The position numbers were made by a program, and so were the translations under genes. A DNA stretch of 59,184 nt from Cyclobacterium lianum (GTDB taxonomy: Bacteria; Bacteroidota; Bacteroidia; Cytophagales; Cyclobacteriaceae): the NCBI RefSeq assembly GCF_900143075.1, contig NZ_FRCY01000023.1, positions 1 through 59,184 of the forward strand. Direction: 5' to 3'. Below, piece by piece: positions 47,461 through 55,969 of the stretch (the first letter of the stretch is position 1; each line of letters starts with the position of its first letter). The notes beneath the pieces were generated by a model. It was given only the letters and a program-made list of their open reading frames with translations. It was not told the DNA's origin and did not search any database.

Positions 47461-48141
47461 CTAATAGGCTTCAATCGTGCCTCCTATGCTTTCCTTGACG
47501 TCTATTTCACTGGGGTCTCCCTTGTATTTGATGCGCCCTCGGGTGGCTGCCGTGCCCTTTAGGGATTCCGTTACTTCAAACGAGCCAAAGGCATTGGTAT
47601 TCGTCCTCACTTCGGCATGTTTTACCACCAGGTTTTCACCATCAATCTCCGCATTCGTGAAGGCATTGTAGTCCAGCCGGTCTGCACCTCCCTTCACATA
47701 CATTTTCGAATTGGTTTTGGCTTCCAGAAAGAGTTCTCCTGCCTTCACTTCTGCTTCCAGATAGGCATTGGTAGCGGTGGAGAGGCTGATGGATTTGCTT
47801 TCCAGCGCCTCCCGGATGAAGGCTTTGGCGCCGGTAGTCACCTCTACCATCTCCAGCCGGGCATAAGTGACCTTTACTTTTACGGAGCTGGATTTTGGAT
47901 TGGTTCCTGAGATACCGACCTCGAGCGTCCTTTTATTTACATCAGCCAGTATTTCCTCCAGGCCTATACCCGAGGCGGTTATTTCTATACTGTGCTGGTC
48001 TCCGCGGACAAATTCTGCTTCAATGGCATTGTTTACCACTACCTGGTCAAAGGCTTTTAATGTCCTGGTTTCGGTAGCTGTCTGGGCCTGCAGCCCGGAA
48101 AATGACCATAAAAGGACAAAAGCTAAACACAAATTTTTCAT
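47461..48141 (-). CDS. Head GIN domain (DUF2807) secreted protein
   Basis: 226 aa with a signal peptide (about 1-19, LQAQT). The rest is a right-handed beta-helix-like repeat of the GIN/DUF2807 family (FDQVVVNNAIEAEFVRGDQHSIEI at the start, NAFTNAEIDGENLVVKHAEV later). These are widespread envelope or secreted proteins in Bacteroidota with no agreed function. It follows the SDR gene by 36 bases on the same strand. The 236-base stretch between it and the thr leader holds no gene. Confidence 0.88.
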   Translation of the reverse strand: MKNLCLAFVLLWSFSGLQAQTATETRTLKAFDQVVVNNAIEAEFVRGDQHSIEITASGIGLEEILADVNKRTLEVGISGTNPKSSSVKVKVTYARLEMVEVTTGAKAFIREALESKSISLSTATNAYLEAEVKAGELFLEAKTNSKMYVKGGADRLDYNAFTNAEIDGENLVVKHAEVRTNTNAFGSFEVTESLKGTAATRGRIKYKGDPSEIDVKESIGGTIEAY

Positions 48142-48177
48142 AACAATGTTGGGTTTTCAATTGGAGTCGGCGCAAGG

Positions 48178-48858
48178 TTAGTATACGCCACCATATAATT
48201 TAAATGTCATGTTTCGGAGCGCCGCATTGCTTGCTGCATAATGCATGGCTTCGGCGATTTCGGAAGGCTTCACCCATTGCCCGAAATCTGCATCCGGCAT
48301 GGACTCCCTGTTTTGCGGAGTATCGATAACGCTGGGTACAAATACATGGGAGCGCACCTTGATGTCTGCCGTTTCATTGGCGACAAATTCCGCCAGATCA
48401 ATTACCAGGCCCTTGCTCAGGGCATATGCCAGCACATCTTTACCTTCACTCGGCTGCAGTGCGGGTTTGGCTCCTACGAAGAGGAAGGTACCATTGTTGG
48501 CCTTTTTCATTATCGGCAGGAAATATTTTACCATGTTAAAAGCGCTGAAGAAATTCAGGCGAATCATTTTTTCCAGGTCCCGGCTGCTGGTATCCATTAT
48601 ACCTCCCATGCCAAAACCTCCCACCAACAGGGCCATGCACTCGAGTTCACCGTATTGCATCTGGTATTCTTTACTAAACTCCTGCACTGAAGATTCGTCC
48701 GTAACATCCACCTGATACACATCATCTGCATCCTCCACTTCATGGCCGCTATCAGGTTCGATTATCGCAATCACTTTAAAACCTTCCCGCTTGAATTTGG
48801 CCACTACCGCTTTACCCAGATTTCCTGCGCTTCCTGTGATGATAATATTTCTATTCAT
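48178..48858 (-). CDS. Short-chain dehydrogenase/reductase
   Basis: 226 aa from ATG 48858 (MNRNIIITG); a 13-residue longer start is less likely. The nucleotide loop TGSAGNLG is at residues 8-15 and the catalytic YALSK (YxxxK) is in VLAYALSKGLVIDLA. The cofactor-binding loop is less basic than in NADPH enzymes, but specificity is not certain. Classical SDR length. Substrate unknown. Confidence 0.85.
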   Translation of the reverse strand: MNRNIIITGSAGNLGKAVVAKFKREGFKVIAIIEPDSGHEVEDADDVYQVDVTDESSVQEFSKEYQMQYGELECMALLVGGFGMGGIMDTSSRDLEKMIRLNFFSAFNMVKYFLPIMKKANNGTFLFVGAKPALQPSEGKDVLAYALSKGLVIDLAEFVANETADIKVRSHVFVPSVIDTPQNRESMPDADFGQWVKPSEIAEAMHYAASNAALRNMTFKLYGGVY

Positions 48859-48886
48859 GCTATTATTTAGTTTGGTTACAATCCGA

Positions 48887-48894
48887 TACTTTTG
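48887..48894 (+). promoter_or_regulatory. Candidate -7 box for mscS
   Basis: TACTTTTG fits TAnnTTTG, 46 bases before the ATG. No TTG at standard spacing. Confidence 0.4.
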
Positions 48895-48940
48895 CAAGAC
48901 GAATGCAAAAACATAAAATTAAGATTTATTTTTAACAAAC

Positions 48941-49819
48941 ATGGTGGAATTGGGAAAAAGCAAGATTGAGGCCACGGAGAAACGAAAGCGGATCCTATTT
49001 GTCTTAAAGGTGCTCGCTTACCTTATTTTGGTCTTTCTCCGGGAATACCTGGATTGGTACAACGAACGGTTGCTGACCCGCCTCACCCCCTTGATGGATG
49101 CGCTGTCCCTGCTCCTCGCCGGAAGTGTACTGATATCGCTGGGGAGGCTGTTTCTGGTGCGATTTTATCTGCGAAAAAAACGGTCGGACTCCCTGCACAG
49201 CAATTTCGTTCTCGGGATCAATTATATCGCTAGCCTGTTGAACGTAATCGTTTTCCTGTTTGCCATCATGATCTTTCTGCAGATCAAACCCGGGGAGTTT
49301 CTGGGTAGCATTACTCTGGTGGCAGCGGCGATCGCCCTGCTTTCCAAAGATTACATTACCAACATGATCAATGGGCTGATTATCATGTTCTCTGACCAGA
49401 TCACTCTGGGTGACTTTATTCAGGTAGCGGAGCACAAAGGAAAAATTCAGGATATCACCCTGCTCAACGTGGTATTGATCAATGACGACAGCGATCTGGT
49501 GATGGTGCCGAACAGCCTGATCCTCGCCTCACACGTGATCAACCACAGCCGGCAGAGTGTGCGAAGGCTGACTTTCGAATTCGAACTAAAAAACCAGGCA
49601 GGCCTTAATGTAGACCATACAGAACAAAAACTTCGCAAAGTCATCAAAGCCTACGGACATGAAATCCGTTCACAAAACATTTCGCTCAAAGCCCTCGAAA
49701 TACACAAAGATGTGGTAAAAATGAAGCTTCAGGTCCAGCTCAACACCGGCTCCAAGGAAACAGAAAGGAAGATCAGAAGGGTCATCAATCAGAGCATCAT
49801 CGACCTCAGCCATGAATGA
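48941..49819 (+). CDS. MscS-family mechanosensitive channel
   Basis: Small-conductance channel protein of 292 aa. About three to four N-terminal helices (20-120) lead to the pore-lining helix (GSITLVAAAIALLSKDYITNMINGL). The conserved beta domain follows: IMFSDQITLGDFIQVAEHKGKIQDI and VMVPNSLILASHVINHS. Length matches the short MscS group. It should release osmolytes on hypo-osmotic shock. It overlaps the ATL gene by 8 bases. Confidence 0.9.
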   Translation: MVELGKSKIEATEKRKRILFVLKVLAYLILVFLREYLDWYNERLLTRLTPLMDALSLLLAGSVLISLGRLFLVRFYLRKKRSDSLHSNFVLGINYIASLLNVIVFLFAIMIFLQIKPGEFLGSITLVAAAIALLSKDYITNMINGLIIMFSDQITLGDFIQVAEHKGKIQDITLLNVVLINDDSDLVMVPNSLILASHVINHSRQSVRRLTFEFELKNQAGLNVDHTEQKLRKVIKAYGHEIRSQNISLKALEIHKDVVKMKLQVQLNTGSKETERKIRRVINQSIIDLSHE

Positions 49820-50150
49820 GTCCAACACCAATTTCTTCGAACTTGTCTACCAGGTAGTGCGGCTCATTCCCAGGGGCAGGGTATGCACCTATGGAGCCAT
49901 CGCCAGTTATCTGGGAAGCAAAGGCAGCGCCCGAATGGTAGGCTGGGCCATGAATGCGGCCCACCAATACAATGACATCCCTGCACACCGGGTGGTCAAC
50001 AGGAAGGGATTGCTTACCGGTAAGGCGCATTTTGGAGATCCGGGCCTGATGCAGCGGCTGCTGGAAGGGGAAGGCATTGAGGTGTCTGGCGATCAGGTCG
50101 TGGATTTTGAAGAGCGATTCTGGGATCCCGGCAAAAACCTGCAACTGTGA
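49812..50150 (+). CDS. Alkyltransferase-like (ATL) DNA-repair protein
   Basis: 112 aa of the MGMT fold that lacks the alkyl-acceptor cysteine. The active-site PCHRV motif reads PAHRV, with Ala58 in place of Cys. Tyr27 (TYGAIA) and the Arg finger Arg41 (SARMVGWAMN) are kept, so base flipping should remain. Known ATL proteins bind O6-alkylguanine and recruit nucleotide excision repair. It overlaps mscS by 8 bases; no ada, ogt or uvr gene is adjacent. Confidence 0.88.
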   Translation: MNESNTNFFELVYQVVRLIPRGRVCTYGAIASYLGSKGSARMVGWAMNAAHQYNDIPAHRVVNRKGLLTGKAHFGDPGLMQRLLEGEGIEVSGDQVVDFEERFWDPGKNLQL

Positions 50151-50478
50151 GCTGCTTGATCGCCGGGCTTTTCCTGACAATTTGAATGCGTCACCATCCG
50201 GGTGAAAAATATAATCTCAGAAAAAATTTCTAATAGAAGCAAAAATGTTTAAATTTTACCATATTCTTATTAATACAGTTTCAAAATTAAATTTTTGTTA
50301 AAAAAACAGCTTCATATATTATCATTTTTAAAAACACATGCAAAATATTAGGAAATTAAAAACCTTTATTCTACATTTGAAATGCATTTTTAAAAATATA
50401 AAAATTTGCGGTAGGTATTGTGGCATGATAATGGTTAGGGGACAACTTACCATTTGAAATATTCTAAACTGAAAGACT
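50151..50478. other. 328-base AT-rich gap
   Basis: Very AT-rich from about 50205 to 50410. No gene is convincing on either strand. CACC-ATCC-GGGTG near 50193-50205 forms a small hairpin without T-run. It should contain the promoter of the sugar transferase, but no full consensus was found. Confidence 0.5.
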
Positions 50479-51168
50479 ATGGCCTCGACAATTACGGAGA
50501 GAAAACCAGTAACAAAAAGTATCAATACCAGAGGAAGATTTTTCAAATCCTTCCCGGATGTATTTTTCGACGAATCACAGTTATTTGTGAAACGCAGTCT
50601 GGATCTGGTTTTGAGTATTGGGTTGGTGGTTTTTGTTTTTTCCTGGCTTTTTCCGATCATCGGGTTGCTGATCAAAGCTACCTCCAAAGGACCGGTATTC
50701 TTTCAGCAACTCAGGCATGGTAAAGACAATGTACCCTTTTACTGCCTGAAATTCAGAACCATGTATCTGAATGACCAGGCAGATGTCAAACAAGCTACCA
50801 AAAACGATCCCAGAGTCACCTGGATCGGAAAATTCTTAAGAAAATCCAGTATGGATGAATTGCCCCAGTTTTTCAACGTCATCAAGGGCGATATGTCCAT
50901 AGTAGGACCCAGGCCGCATGCGGTACCCATGAATTACAAGTTTTCAGCAGAGATTGACAATTTCATGTTCCGCCACACTGTCAAGCCCGGCATCACCGGA
51001 CTTGCGCAGGCAAAGGGATTTCGGGGAGAAACCAGGGATTTTTATGACATCTATTCCCGCTGCAAGCTTGACATCTTTTATGTCAACAACTGGTCGCCCT
51101 TCCTGGACCTTAAAATCATCTTCTGGACGATTGTTTCTATGCTGATCGACAAAGACAAAGCCTATTGA
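50479..51168 (+). CDS. Sugar-phosphate (undecaprenyl-phosphate) transferase
   Basis: Monotopic phosphoglycosyl transferase of the PglC/WcaJ C-terminal type, 229 aa, which starts assembly of a surface polysaccharide on undecaprenyl phosphate. One membrane-entering helix (about 38-60), then FFQQLRHGKDNVPFYCLKFRTMY, with the SMDELPQFFNVIKGDMSIVGPRPH catalytic region (Asp-Glu pair). The extra N-terminal membrane domain of WcaJ is absent. It overlaps the convergent symporter by 7 bases, the stop codons interlocking. No other glycan-assembly genes are in the window. Confidence 0.92.
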   Translation: MASTITERKPVTKSINTRGRFFKSFPDVFFDESQLFVKRSLDLVLSIGLVVFVFSWLFPIIGLLIKATSKGPVFFQQLRHGKDNVPFYCLKFRTMYLNDQADVKQATKNDPRVTWIGKFLRKSSMDELPQFFNVIKGDMSIVGPRPHAVPMNYKFSAEIDNFMFRHTVKPGITGLAQAKGFRGETRDFYDIYSRCKLDIFYVNNWSPFLDLKIIFWTIVSMLIDKDKAY

Positions 51169-52610
51169 TTGCTGCGACTTACCAGCCACAAGCCTGCAAA
51201 CATAAGCATCCCGTTTAGAATCAGCAATTCAAACCCAAATTTGTAGCCTCCAAACCAGGCTTCGGACTGCAGCGAGAGCAGATAGGAAATCAGCGGAGCC
51301 AGCACTGCAAGTACCGGTACCCAGCGATCCCTTACCTGCTTTGTAGTAAACAAGCCGAAACTGTATAGTCCCAGCAAGGGCCCGTAGGTATATCCTGCAA
51401 TGGTAAATACCGCATTGATCACACTCTGGTCATTGATCCAGCGGAATCCCAGAATCACCAGAAACATCAGCAAGGTAAATCCCAGGTGTACCTTTTTCCT
51501 CATGCCTGAGGCTTTCTGCCGATCATATTTTTTGTCAATCTCCAGAAAGTCGTAGCAAAAGGAAGTGGTCAGCGCTGTAAGGGTTGAGTCCGCACTGCTG
51601 TAGGCTGCAGCGGTGATGCCCAGGACAAATACCAATCCCACAAAAGTGGAAAAGTAAGATGTGGCCAGCAAGGGATACAAGTCATCCGTCCTTTCCGGCA
51701 GTGATATTTGGTTCGCTTCCGCATACATGTAAAGCAGGACGCCGAGAGCTAAAAAGATCAGGTTAACCACAACCAGAATATTGGTAAACCAAAACATGTT
51801 TTTTTGTGCGTCTTTCAGGTTCCGACAGGTCAGGTTCTTTTGCATCATGTCCTGGTCCAGCCCCGTCATGACGATTACAATGAAAGCGCCGGAAAAGAAT
51901 TGCTTGAAGAAATTGGTCTCGGATTTCCAATCCCAGTCAAAGATCCTGGCATAGGGTTGCTCCGAGACGGTAAGCATCAAATCTCCCAGGCCGGTCAGTC
52001 CCAGTTCCTTTGCCACCAAAACGATACTTACCACCACCGCCAAAAGCATAAATAAAGTCTGCAGGGTATCTGTCCAGACCACTGTTTTTATCCCTCCCCG
52101 AAAGGTGTACAACCAGATCAGGACGACGGTAATCAACACAGAAACCCAAAACGGGATCCCCCACTGATCAAACAGAATGAGCTGCATGACGCCCGCCACC
52201 AGAAACACCCTGATAGAGGACCCCAATGTCCTGGAAAGAATAAAAAAAAAGGCACCGGTCTTATAGGACCAGAAGCCAAAGCGGCTTTCCAGGTAGGCGT
52301 ATATGGAAACCAGGTTGAGCCTGTAGTAAAGGGGTAAAAGCAGTTTGGCGATGACGGTATAGCCCACTGTATAGCCCAATACCAATTGGAAATAATAAAA
52401 GTTGCTGTTCCCTACCTCGCCGGGTACTGAAATAAAGGTGACCCCGGACAGAGAGGCTCCAATCATACCAAAAGCTACCAGGAACCAGGGAGACTGCCGG
52501 TCACCGGTAAAAAAGGTATCTGCGGTCAATTTTCTGGAAGTAAACCAGGAAATAAGGAACAAGAGTAAAAAATAGGACGTTATGACAATTAATACTAAAT
52601 TTGAATCCAT
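51162..52610 (-). CDS. Sodium:solute symporter (SSS family)
   Basis: Inner-membrane secondary transporter of 482 aa from ATG 52610; a TTG three codons earlier is less likely. About 13 helices. Signature stretches: GASLSGVTFISVPG near 60-75, GGIKTVVWTDTLQTLFML and ITAAAYSSADSTLTALTTSF. Substrate not determinable; family members move sugars, amino acids, nucleosides or urea with Na+. Convergent with the sugar transferase by 7 bases and divergent from clpS. Confidence 0.9.
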   Translation of the reverse strand: MDSNLVLIVITSYFLLLFLISWFTSRKLTADTFFTGDRQSPWFLVAFGMIGASLSGVTFISVPGEVGNSNFYYFQLVLGYTVGYTVIAKLLLPLYYRLNLVSIYAYLESRFGFWSYKTGAFFFILSRTLGSSIRVFLVAGVMQLILFDQWGIPFWVSVLITVVLIWLYTFRGGIKTVVWTDTLQTLFMLLAVVVSIVLVAKELGLTGLGDLMLTVSEQPYARIFDWDWKSETNFFKQFFSGAFIVIVMTGLDQDMMQKNLTCRNLKDAQKNMFWFTNILVVVNLIFLALGVLLYMYAEANQISLPERTDDLYPLLATSYFSTFVGLVFVLGITAAAYSSADSTLTALTTSFCYDFLEIDKKYDRQKASGMRKKVHLGFTLLMFLVILGFRWINDQSVINAVFTIAGYTYGPLLGLYSFGLFTTKQVRDRWVPVLAVLAPLISYLLSLQSEAWFGGYKFGFELLILNGMLMFAGLWLVSRSNQ

Positions 52611-52651
52611 ATTGACCAAGGCTAAAGGCCGATAAAGTTGTGATTAATTAT

Positions 52652-52659
52652 TAACTTTG
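52652..52659 (+). promoter_or_regulatory. -7 box directly before clpS
   Basis: TAACTTTG, perfect consensus, ends 4 bases before the clpS ATG at 52664. If used, the transcript would be leaderless or nearly so. No standard -33 is present. Confidence 0.45.
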
Positions 52660-52663
52660 CAAA

Positions 52664-52951
52664 ATGAAACCTTTAGAACATTCAGTGGAAAACGAAGAAG
52701 AATTACTACTCGATGAACTGGTAGATACAGAAGAGCATGATCTGGTGGTATTCAATGATGATTTCAACACATTCGACCATGTCACCAAGATTCTGATCAA
52801 GGTTTGCAAACACAGCCAGGAACAAGCTGAGCAGTGCACAATGATTATCCATTACAAGGGAAAATGCTCCGTAAAAAAAGGCAGCATAGGCAAGCTAAAG
52901 CCCATGTGTGAATCCATCCTTGATGCCGGCATCCAGGCCACCATAGTATAA
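52664..52951 (+). CDS. clpS: ATP-dependent Clp protease adaptor ClpS
   Basis: 95 aa N-degron adaptor that hands substrates to ClpAP-type proteases. The core VVFNDDFNTFDHVTKILIKVCKHS is typical, with the later TMIIHYKGKC stretch of the binding pocket. Its presence implies a ClpA or ClpC partner outside the window, because ClpX does not use ClpS. Starts within a few bases of a -7 box and is followed after 11 bases by recR. Confidence 0.92.
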   Translation: MKPLEHSVENEEELLLDELVDTEEHDLVVFNDDFNTFDHVTKILIKVCKHSQEQAEQCTMIIHYKGKCSVKKGSIGKLKPMCESILDAGIQATIV

Positions 52952-52962
52952 ATTCCCTTCCG

Positions 52963-53583
52963 GTGAATTTTTCTTCCAAACTCATTGAGAATGCTGTAAC
53001 CGAGATCAGCCGCCTGCCAGGCATAGGTAAAAAAACAGCACTCAGGTTGACCCTACACCTGCTCAAACAAAAAGCGCCAGTCACCTCCGCACTGACAGAG
53101 GCATTGATCAAGCTTAGAAACGAAATCCGTTATTGTGCTATTTGCCACAATGTCGCAGACAAAGAAGTCTGCAGCATCTGCGAAAGTACCAAAAGGGATA
53201 AAAGCCTCATTTGTGTAGTAGAAGACCTGCCTGATGTGTTGGCGCTGGAAAATACCAACCAGTACTCCGGCCTTTACCATGTGTTGGGAGGCGTCATCTC
53301 ACCTATACAGGGAATCGGTCCAGATGAAATCAATATAGCTTCCCTGATGCAAAGGATACTGCATCCCCCTTCAGGCACGCCGGTAGAAGAGGTGATTCTG
53401 GCCCTGCCCGCGACCATGGAAGGCGATACGACATCATTTTTTATTACCAGAAAACTCAAAGACCATGGCGTCGGGGTAAGCACCATTGCAAGGGGGATAC
53501 CTGTGGGCAGTGAACTGGAATATACGGATGAAATCACCCTGGGAAGAAGTATTCTTTCGCGCATAAAATATTCAGCGGAATAA
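52963..53583 (+). CDS. recR: Recombination protein RecR
   Basis: 206 aa DNA-clamp protein of the RecFOR pathway. GTG start, close behind clpS. Helix-hairpin-helix RLPGIGKKTALRL at 17-29, a zinc finger with Cys58, Cys61, Cys70 and Cys73, a Toprim domain with Glu87-Asp88 (VVEDLPD) and a C-terminal Walker-like region complete the standard set. The stop TAA is immediately followed by the promoter of tRNA-Ala. AddAB genes lie elsewhere in the window, so both presynaptic routes are encoded. Confidence 0.96.
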   Translation: MNFSSKLIENAVTEISRLPGIGKKTALRLTLHLLKQKAPVTSALTEALIKLRNEIRYCAICHNVADKEVCSICESTKRDKSLICVVEDLPDVLALENTNQYSGLYHVLGGVISPIQGIGPDEINIASLMQRILHPPSGTPVEEVILALPATMEGDTTSFFITRKLKDHGVGVSTIARGIPVGSELEYTDEITLGRSILSRIKYSAE

Positions 53584-53614
53584 TTTGGGGAATAGAATTC
53601 CCTACATATATTTG
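53584..53614 (+). promoter_or_regulatory. Promoter of tRNA-Ala
   Basis: TTTG (53584-53587), 19-base spacer, TATATTTG (53607-53614). Perfect Bacteroidota consensus; start expected near 53619, just before the tRNA at 53625. It begins right at the recR stop. Confidence 0.85.
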
Positions 53615-53624
53615 CACTCCCATT

Positions 53625-53701
53625 GGGGGATTAGCTCAGTTGGCTAGAGCGCTACACTGGCAGTGTAGAGGTCATCGGTTCGAATCCGTTATCCTCCACC
53701 A
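53625..53701 (+). tRNA. tRNA-Ala (anticodon GGC)
   Basis: Acceptor GGGGGAT pairs with ATCCTCC and includes the G3-U70 wobble that marks alanine tRNAs. Anticodon stem CTACA/TGTAG with loop CTGGCAG gives anticodon GGC for GCC codons. The CCA end is encoded (53699-53701), unlike the tRNA-Leu. 77 bases. Confidence 0.96.
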
Positions 53702-53710
53702 AAATTCACA

Positions 53711-53744
53711 AAACCCTGTAGCTGGCTGCGCTACAGGGTTTTTT
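53711..53744 (+). terminator. Terminator after tRNA-Ala
   Basis: Perfect 12-pair stem AAACCCTGTAGC (53711-53722) with GCTACAGGGTTT (53730-53741), then more T residues. Confidence 0.9.
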
Positions 53745-54008
53745 GTTGGATCAGAGTACAGGTCAGTTCTCTGTTTTCAGTGCAGGACTCCCTGTAAAAA
53801 CTCCGTTCCGGATAAATCGGTGATTTGCTGCATGTCCTCAAAATAAAAAATTAATTCCCGGTACGATCAGGCAGTCCACTGCCCTGCCACTTTGGCATTG
53901 TCATGCATCGGCCTGGTTGGGAAAAATAGGCATTCAGGCAAAGCCATTAATGGTACTAAAAAACCTCTCGAAGGCAGGAGTCTGTAGCGGACCCCTGCGC
54001 CTGAAAAA
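53745..54008. other. Gap between tRNA-Ala terminator and reductase gene
   Basis: No gene recognised. A 10-pair inverted repeat (53974-53983 with 53989-53998, one mismatch) lies near the end of the reductase gene; on the minus strand it is followed, after a short CCT/AGG repeat, by six T residues near 53960, so it may terminate that gene. Confidence 0.4.
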
Positions 54009-54557
54009 CTAAACTCCCTGTATCCCTGCACGCCTGTAATGCAGTTGTACCAATCCTGTTTCAAAGGATCTTGCCTTAACCAAAGTCAGGTCCTGTTCGG
54101 GTCTGTCATCGTTAAACAGGCGAATGCCCTCTCCCAGGAGTATGGGTATGACTGAAATGATAAACTCGTCGATAAGATCCTCCTTTAGCAATGCGTTGAC
54201 TATTTCGGCACCTCCATCACAATAAATATTTTTTCCCCCGGCTGCTTTAAGCTTCCGGACAAGTGAGGGCAAATCATCCGTATAGAATTTTACCCGGCCT
54301 GTATCTGGTCTGGGGCTTCTTGTCATGACGTATACGTCACGCTGCCCATTGTCATAGTGGGAGGAACCTATTTCCCTGAGCACATAATCGTAGGTTTTTC
54401 TTCCTAAAATTATGGTGTCAACGTTTGCAGTAAATGCTGCGTAACCATAATCCTCCCCTTCTTTTTCAACCGATTTCAGGAAGCTGAGATCGTCATTGGG
54501 CCTGGCAATATACCCGTCCAGACTCATGGCTATGTACAAGGATAGGGTTCTTTTCAT
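54009..54557 (-). CDS. Dihydrofolate reductase/RibD C-terminal family protein
   Basis: 182 aa NADPH-dependent reductase fold. N-terminal LSLYIAMSLDGYIARPNDDLSFL, VDTIILGRKTYDYVL and GAEIVNALLKEDLIDEFIISVIPILLGEG are the marks of the YyaP/YwjB type RibD_C group, which differs from the true folA enzyme. A folate role is therefore unlikely; substrate unknown. A TATATTTG box lies 31 bases upstream of the ATG. Confidence 0.87.
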   Translation of the reverse strand: MKRTLSLYIAMSLDGYIARPNDDLSFLKSVEKEGEDYGYAAFTANVDTIILGRKTYDYVLREIGSSHYDNGQRDVYVMTRSPRPDTGRVKFYTDDLPSLVRKLKAAGGKNIYCDGGAEIVNALLKEDLIDEFIISVIPILLGEGIRLFNDDRPEQDLTLVKARSFETGLVQLHYRRAGIQGV

Positions 54558-54588
54558 TTTTCAATTGATCTTTTACAGGATTTTCGTT

Positions 54589-54596
54589 CAAATATA
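54589..54596 (-). promoter_or_regulatory. Candidate -7 box for the reductase gene
   Basis: Minus-strand TATATTTG, perfect TAnnTTTG match, 31 bases before the ATG; no clear -33. Confidence 0.45.
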
Positions 54597-54625
54597 GCGA
54601 TTGGAAAGTTTTCAGGAGCGACAGA

Positions 54626-55108
54626 TTACCTACGTTTCAATTCGTAAATGAAACAAACGGAACTGCCAAATTTTCTCTCTTCGACAAACTCAAACCCTAA
54701 TCTTTCATAGAACCTATGGGCTTTTGTATTGGATTTAAGCGGGTCGACAAGTATACCCTCTACCTCCTTACTCCGGAAACACCTTTCGATGGCGAGCTCC
54801 ATCATGGATGTGCCATAGCCTTTGTTGAGGTGCTCTTCCTCTCCTATCCATATATCGATGGCTCTTTTGTTCCCATCTATGTCTCCCCAATAGTGCGTTT
54901 CTTCCCGTTGAGGGTCAATGATTTGAATAAAGCCAATCGGCTGTCCGTCCAGCTCTGCCATTAACTGCTCCCGCCAGTGAGGACTGCGGGTTAGTTCAAA
55001 CTCCCAATTCCAATCATCATCCGGATCACAATCAATCACATGCGGTTTGGTGTCCCATAATTTCAACAATCCGAGATCAGATACCGATGCCTCCCGCAAT
55101 GCTATCAT
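54626..55108 (-). CDS. GNAT acetyltransferase, AAC(6')-like
   Basis: 160 aa acetyl-CoA-dependent acetyltransferase. GQPIGFIQIIDP, IDIWIGEEEHLNKGYGTSMMELAI (the CoA pyrophosphate loop) and VDPLKSNTKAHRFYERLGFEFVEE resemble the AAC(6')-Ib subfamily. That family includes aminoglycoside 6'-acetyltransferases, but such chromosomal relatives in environmental bacteria often have other amine substrates, so resistance cannot be claimed. It lies between two unrelated genes on the same strand. Confidence 0.85.
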   Translation of the reverse strand: MIALREASVSDLGLLKLWDTKPHVIDCDPDDDWNWEFELTRSPHWREQLMAELDGQPIGFIQIIDPQREETHYWGDIDGNKRAIDIWIGEEEHLNKGYGTSMMELAIERCFRSKEVEGILVDPLKSNTKAHRFYERLGFEFVEERKFGSSVCFIYELKRR

Positions 55109-55118
55109 CGGAAATCGT

Positions 55119-55964
55119 CTAATTTATGGTGTACCTGAACCCAACAGAGACGGTAAAAAAGTTGAGCCAGTTCCTTACATATCCGTCCCCGGGCCCGTCA
55201 GGCGCTGATGTACCCACAGCCCCTCCTCCGAGATACCTCAGGTTAAAGAATGAAGTTACCGGCTGGTCAAATTCTATCCCTGTCCTCAGGCTGGCGTCCA
55301 GAATGGCACCCACGACCTCGTTATCACTTCCATTCAAATAACTCACCGGGGCATATATACCATCCGCCTCAAATTCTGCGAAAGTTCGTTTGCCAAGTTC
55401 TCTCCGCGCCTTTATTTTGACTGCAGGTACCGGGCCTACGTCTCTATTGGTCCGGTACAGGTTGCCATCATTCGATTCAAAGGAAATGGTGGCATTGCGT
55501 AGCTGTAATGAGCCTCCGAGCGCAAACTTAAAGGTCTCGCTATCCGGCACCAATTCTCTCAAATAGCTGATCCGGTAAAAGGGGAAATTATAGAGTAACT
55601 TAACACCGCTTGAGGCAGGGAAAGTCAGGTCGTCCACAATTAAGTCCTCCTGTAACAGCACTTGTGTTTCCAGGCGCAGGGGTTGGTAAAGCAGCACGAT
55701 GGTATTTCTTTCTTTGTACCGGAGCTCCAAGGAAAATCTACTCACGGGAAACAACACATTCTGTCCCCCATCTTTTCTGTAATCGAAGTAAGTACCACTA
55801 TTGCTGAACTGTACTTTGTGATCGAGCACTCCTAAGTATCCTATTTCTACTATCCCACTTAGTTGAATATCCCCGGAGGGATTGGTTGTCATGCGCCCGG
55901 AATTTTGAGCAAAGGCGTTGGTAAACAGGGCAGTGAACAAAAATATTGATAGTATTCTTAACAT
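55119..55964 (-). CDS. Predicted outer-membrane beta-barrel protein
   Basis: 281 aa with signal peptide (about 1-19, TNAFAQN). Alternating hydrophobic strands throughout (FSLELRYKERNTIVLLYQPL, SYLRELVPDSETFKFALGGSLQLR) and an aromatic-rich C-terminus (FFTVSVGFRYTIN) fit a barrel inserted by the BAM complex. No family recognised. A 43-codon ORF stops 5 bases upstream of its ATG, close enough to be on the same transcript. Confidence 0.75.
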   Translation of the reverse strand: MLRILSIFLFTALFTNAFAQNSGRMTTNPSGDIQLSGIVEIGYLGVLDHKVQFSNSGTYFDYRKDGGQNVLFPVSRFSLELRYKERNTIVLLYQPLRLETQVLLQEDLIVDDLTFPASSGVKLLYNFPFYRISYLRELVPDSETFKFALGGSLQLRNATISFESNDGNLYRTNRDVGPVPAVKIKARRELGKRTFAEFEADGIYAPVSYLNGSDNEVVGAILDASLRTGIEFDQPVTSFFNLRYLGGGAVGTSAPDGPGDGYVRNWLNFFTVSVGFRYTIN

Positions 55965-55969
55965 CCTTT

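Noticed and set aside
53867-54064. 65-codon minus-strand frame
   Set aside because: Runs through the inverted repeat and overlaps the reductase end in another frame.
54626-55108. Aminoglycoside resistance gene
   Set aside because: Resembles AAC(6')-type acetyltransferases, but sequence similarity judged by eye does not support a resistance claim.
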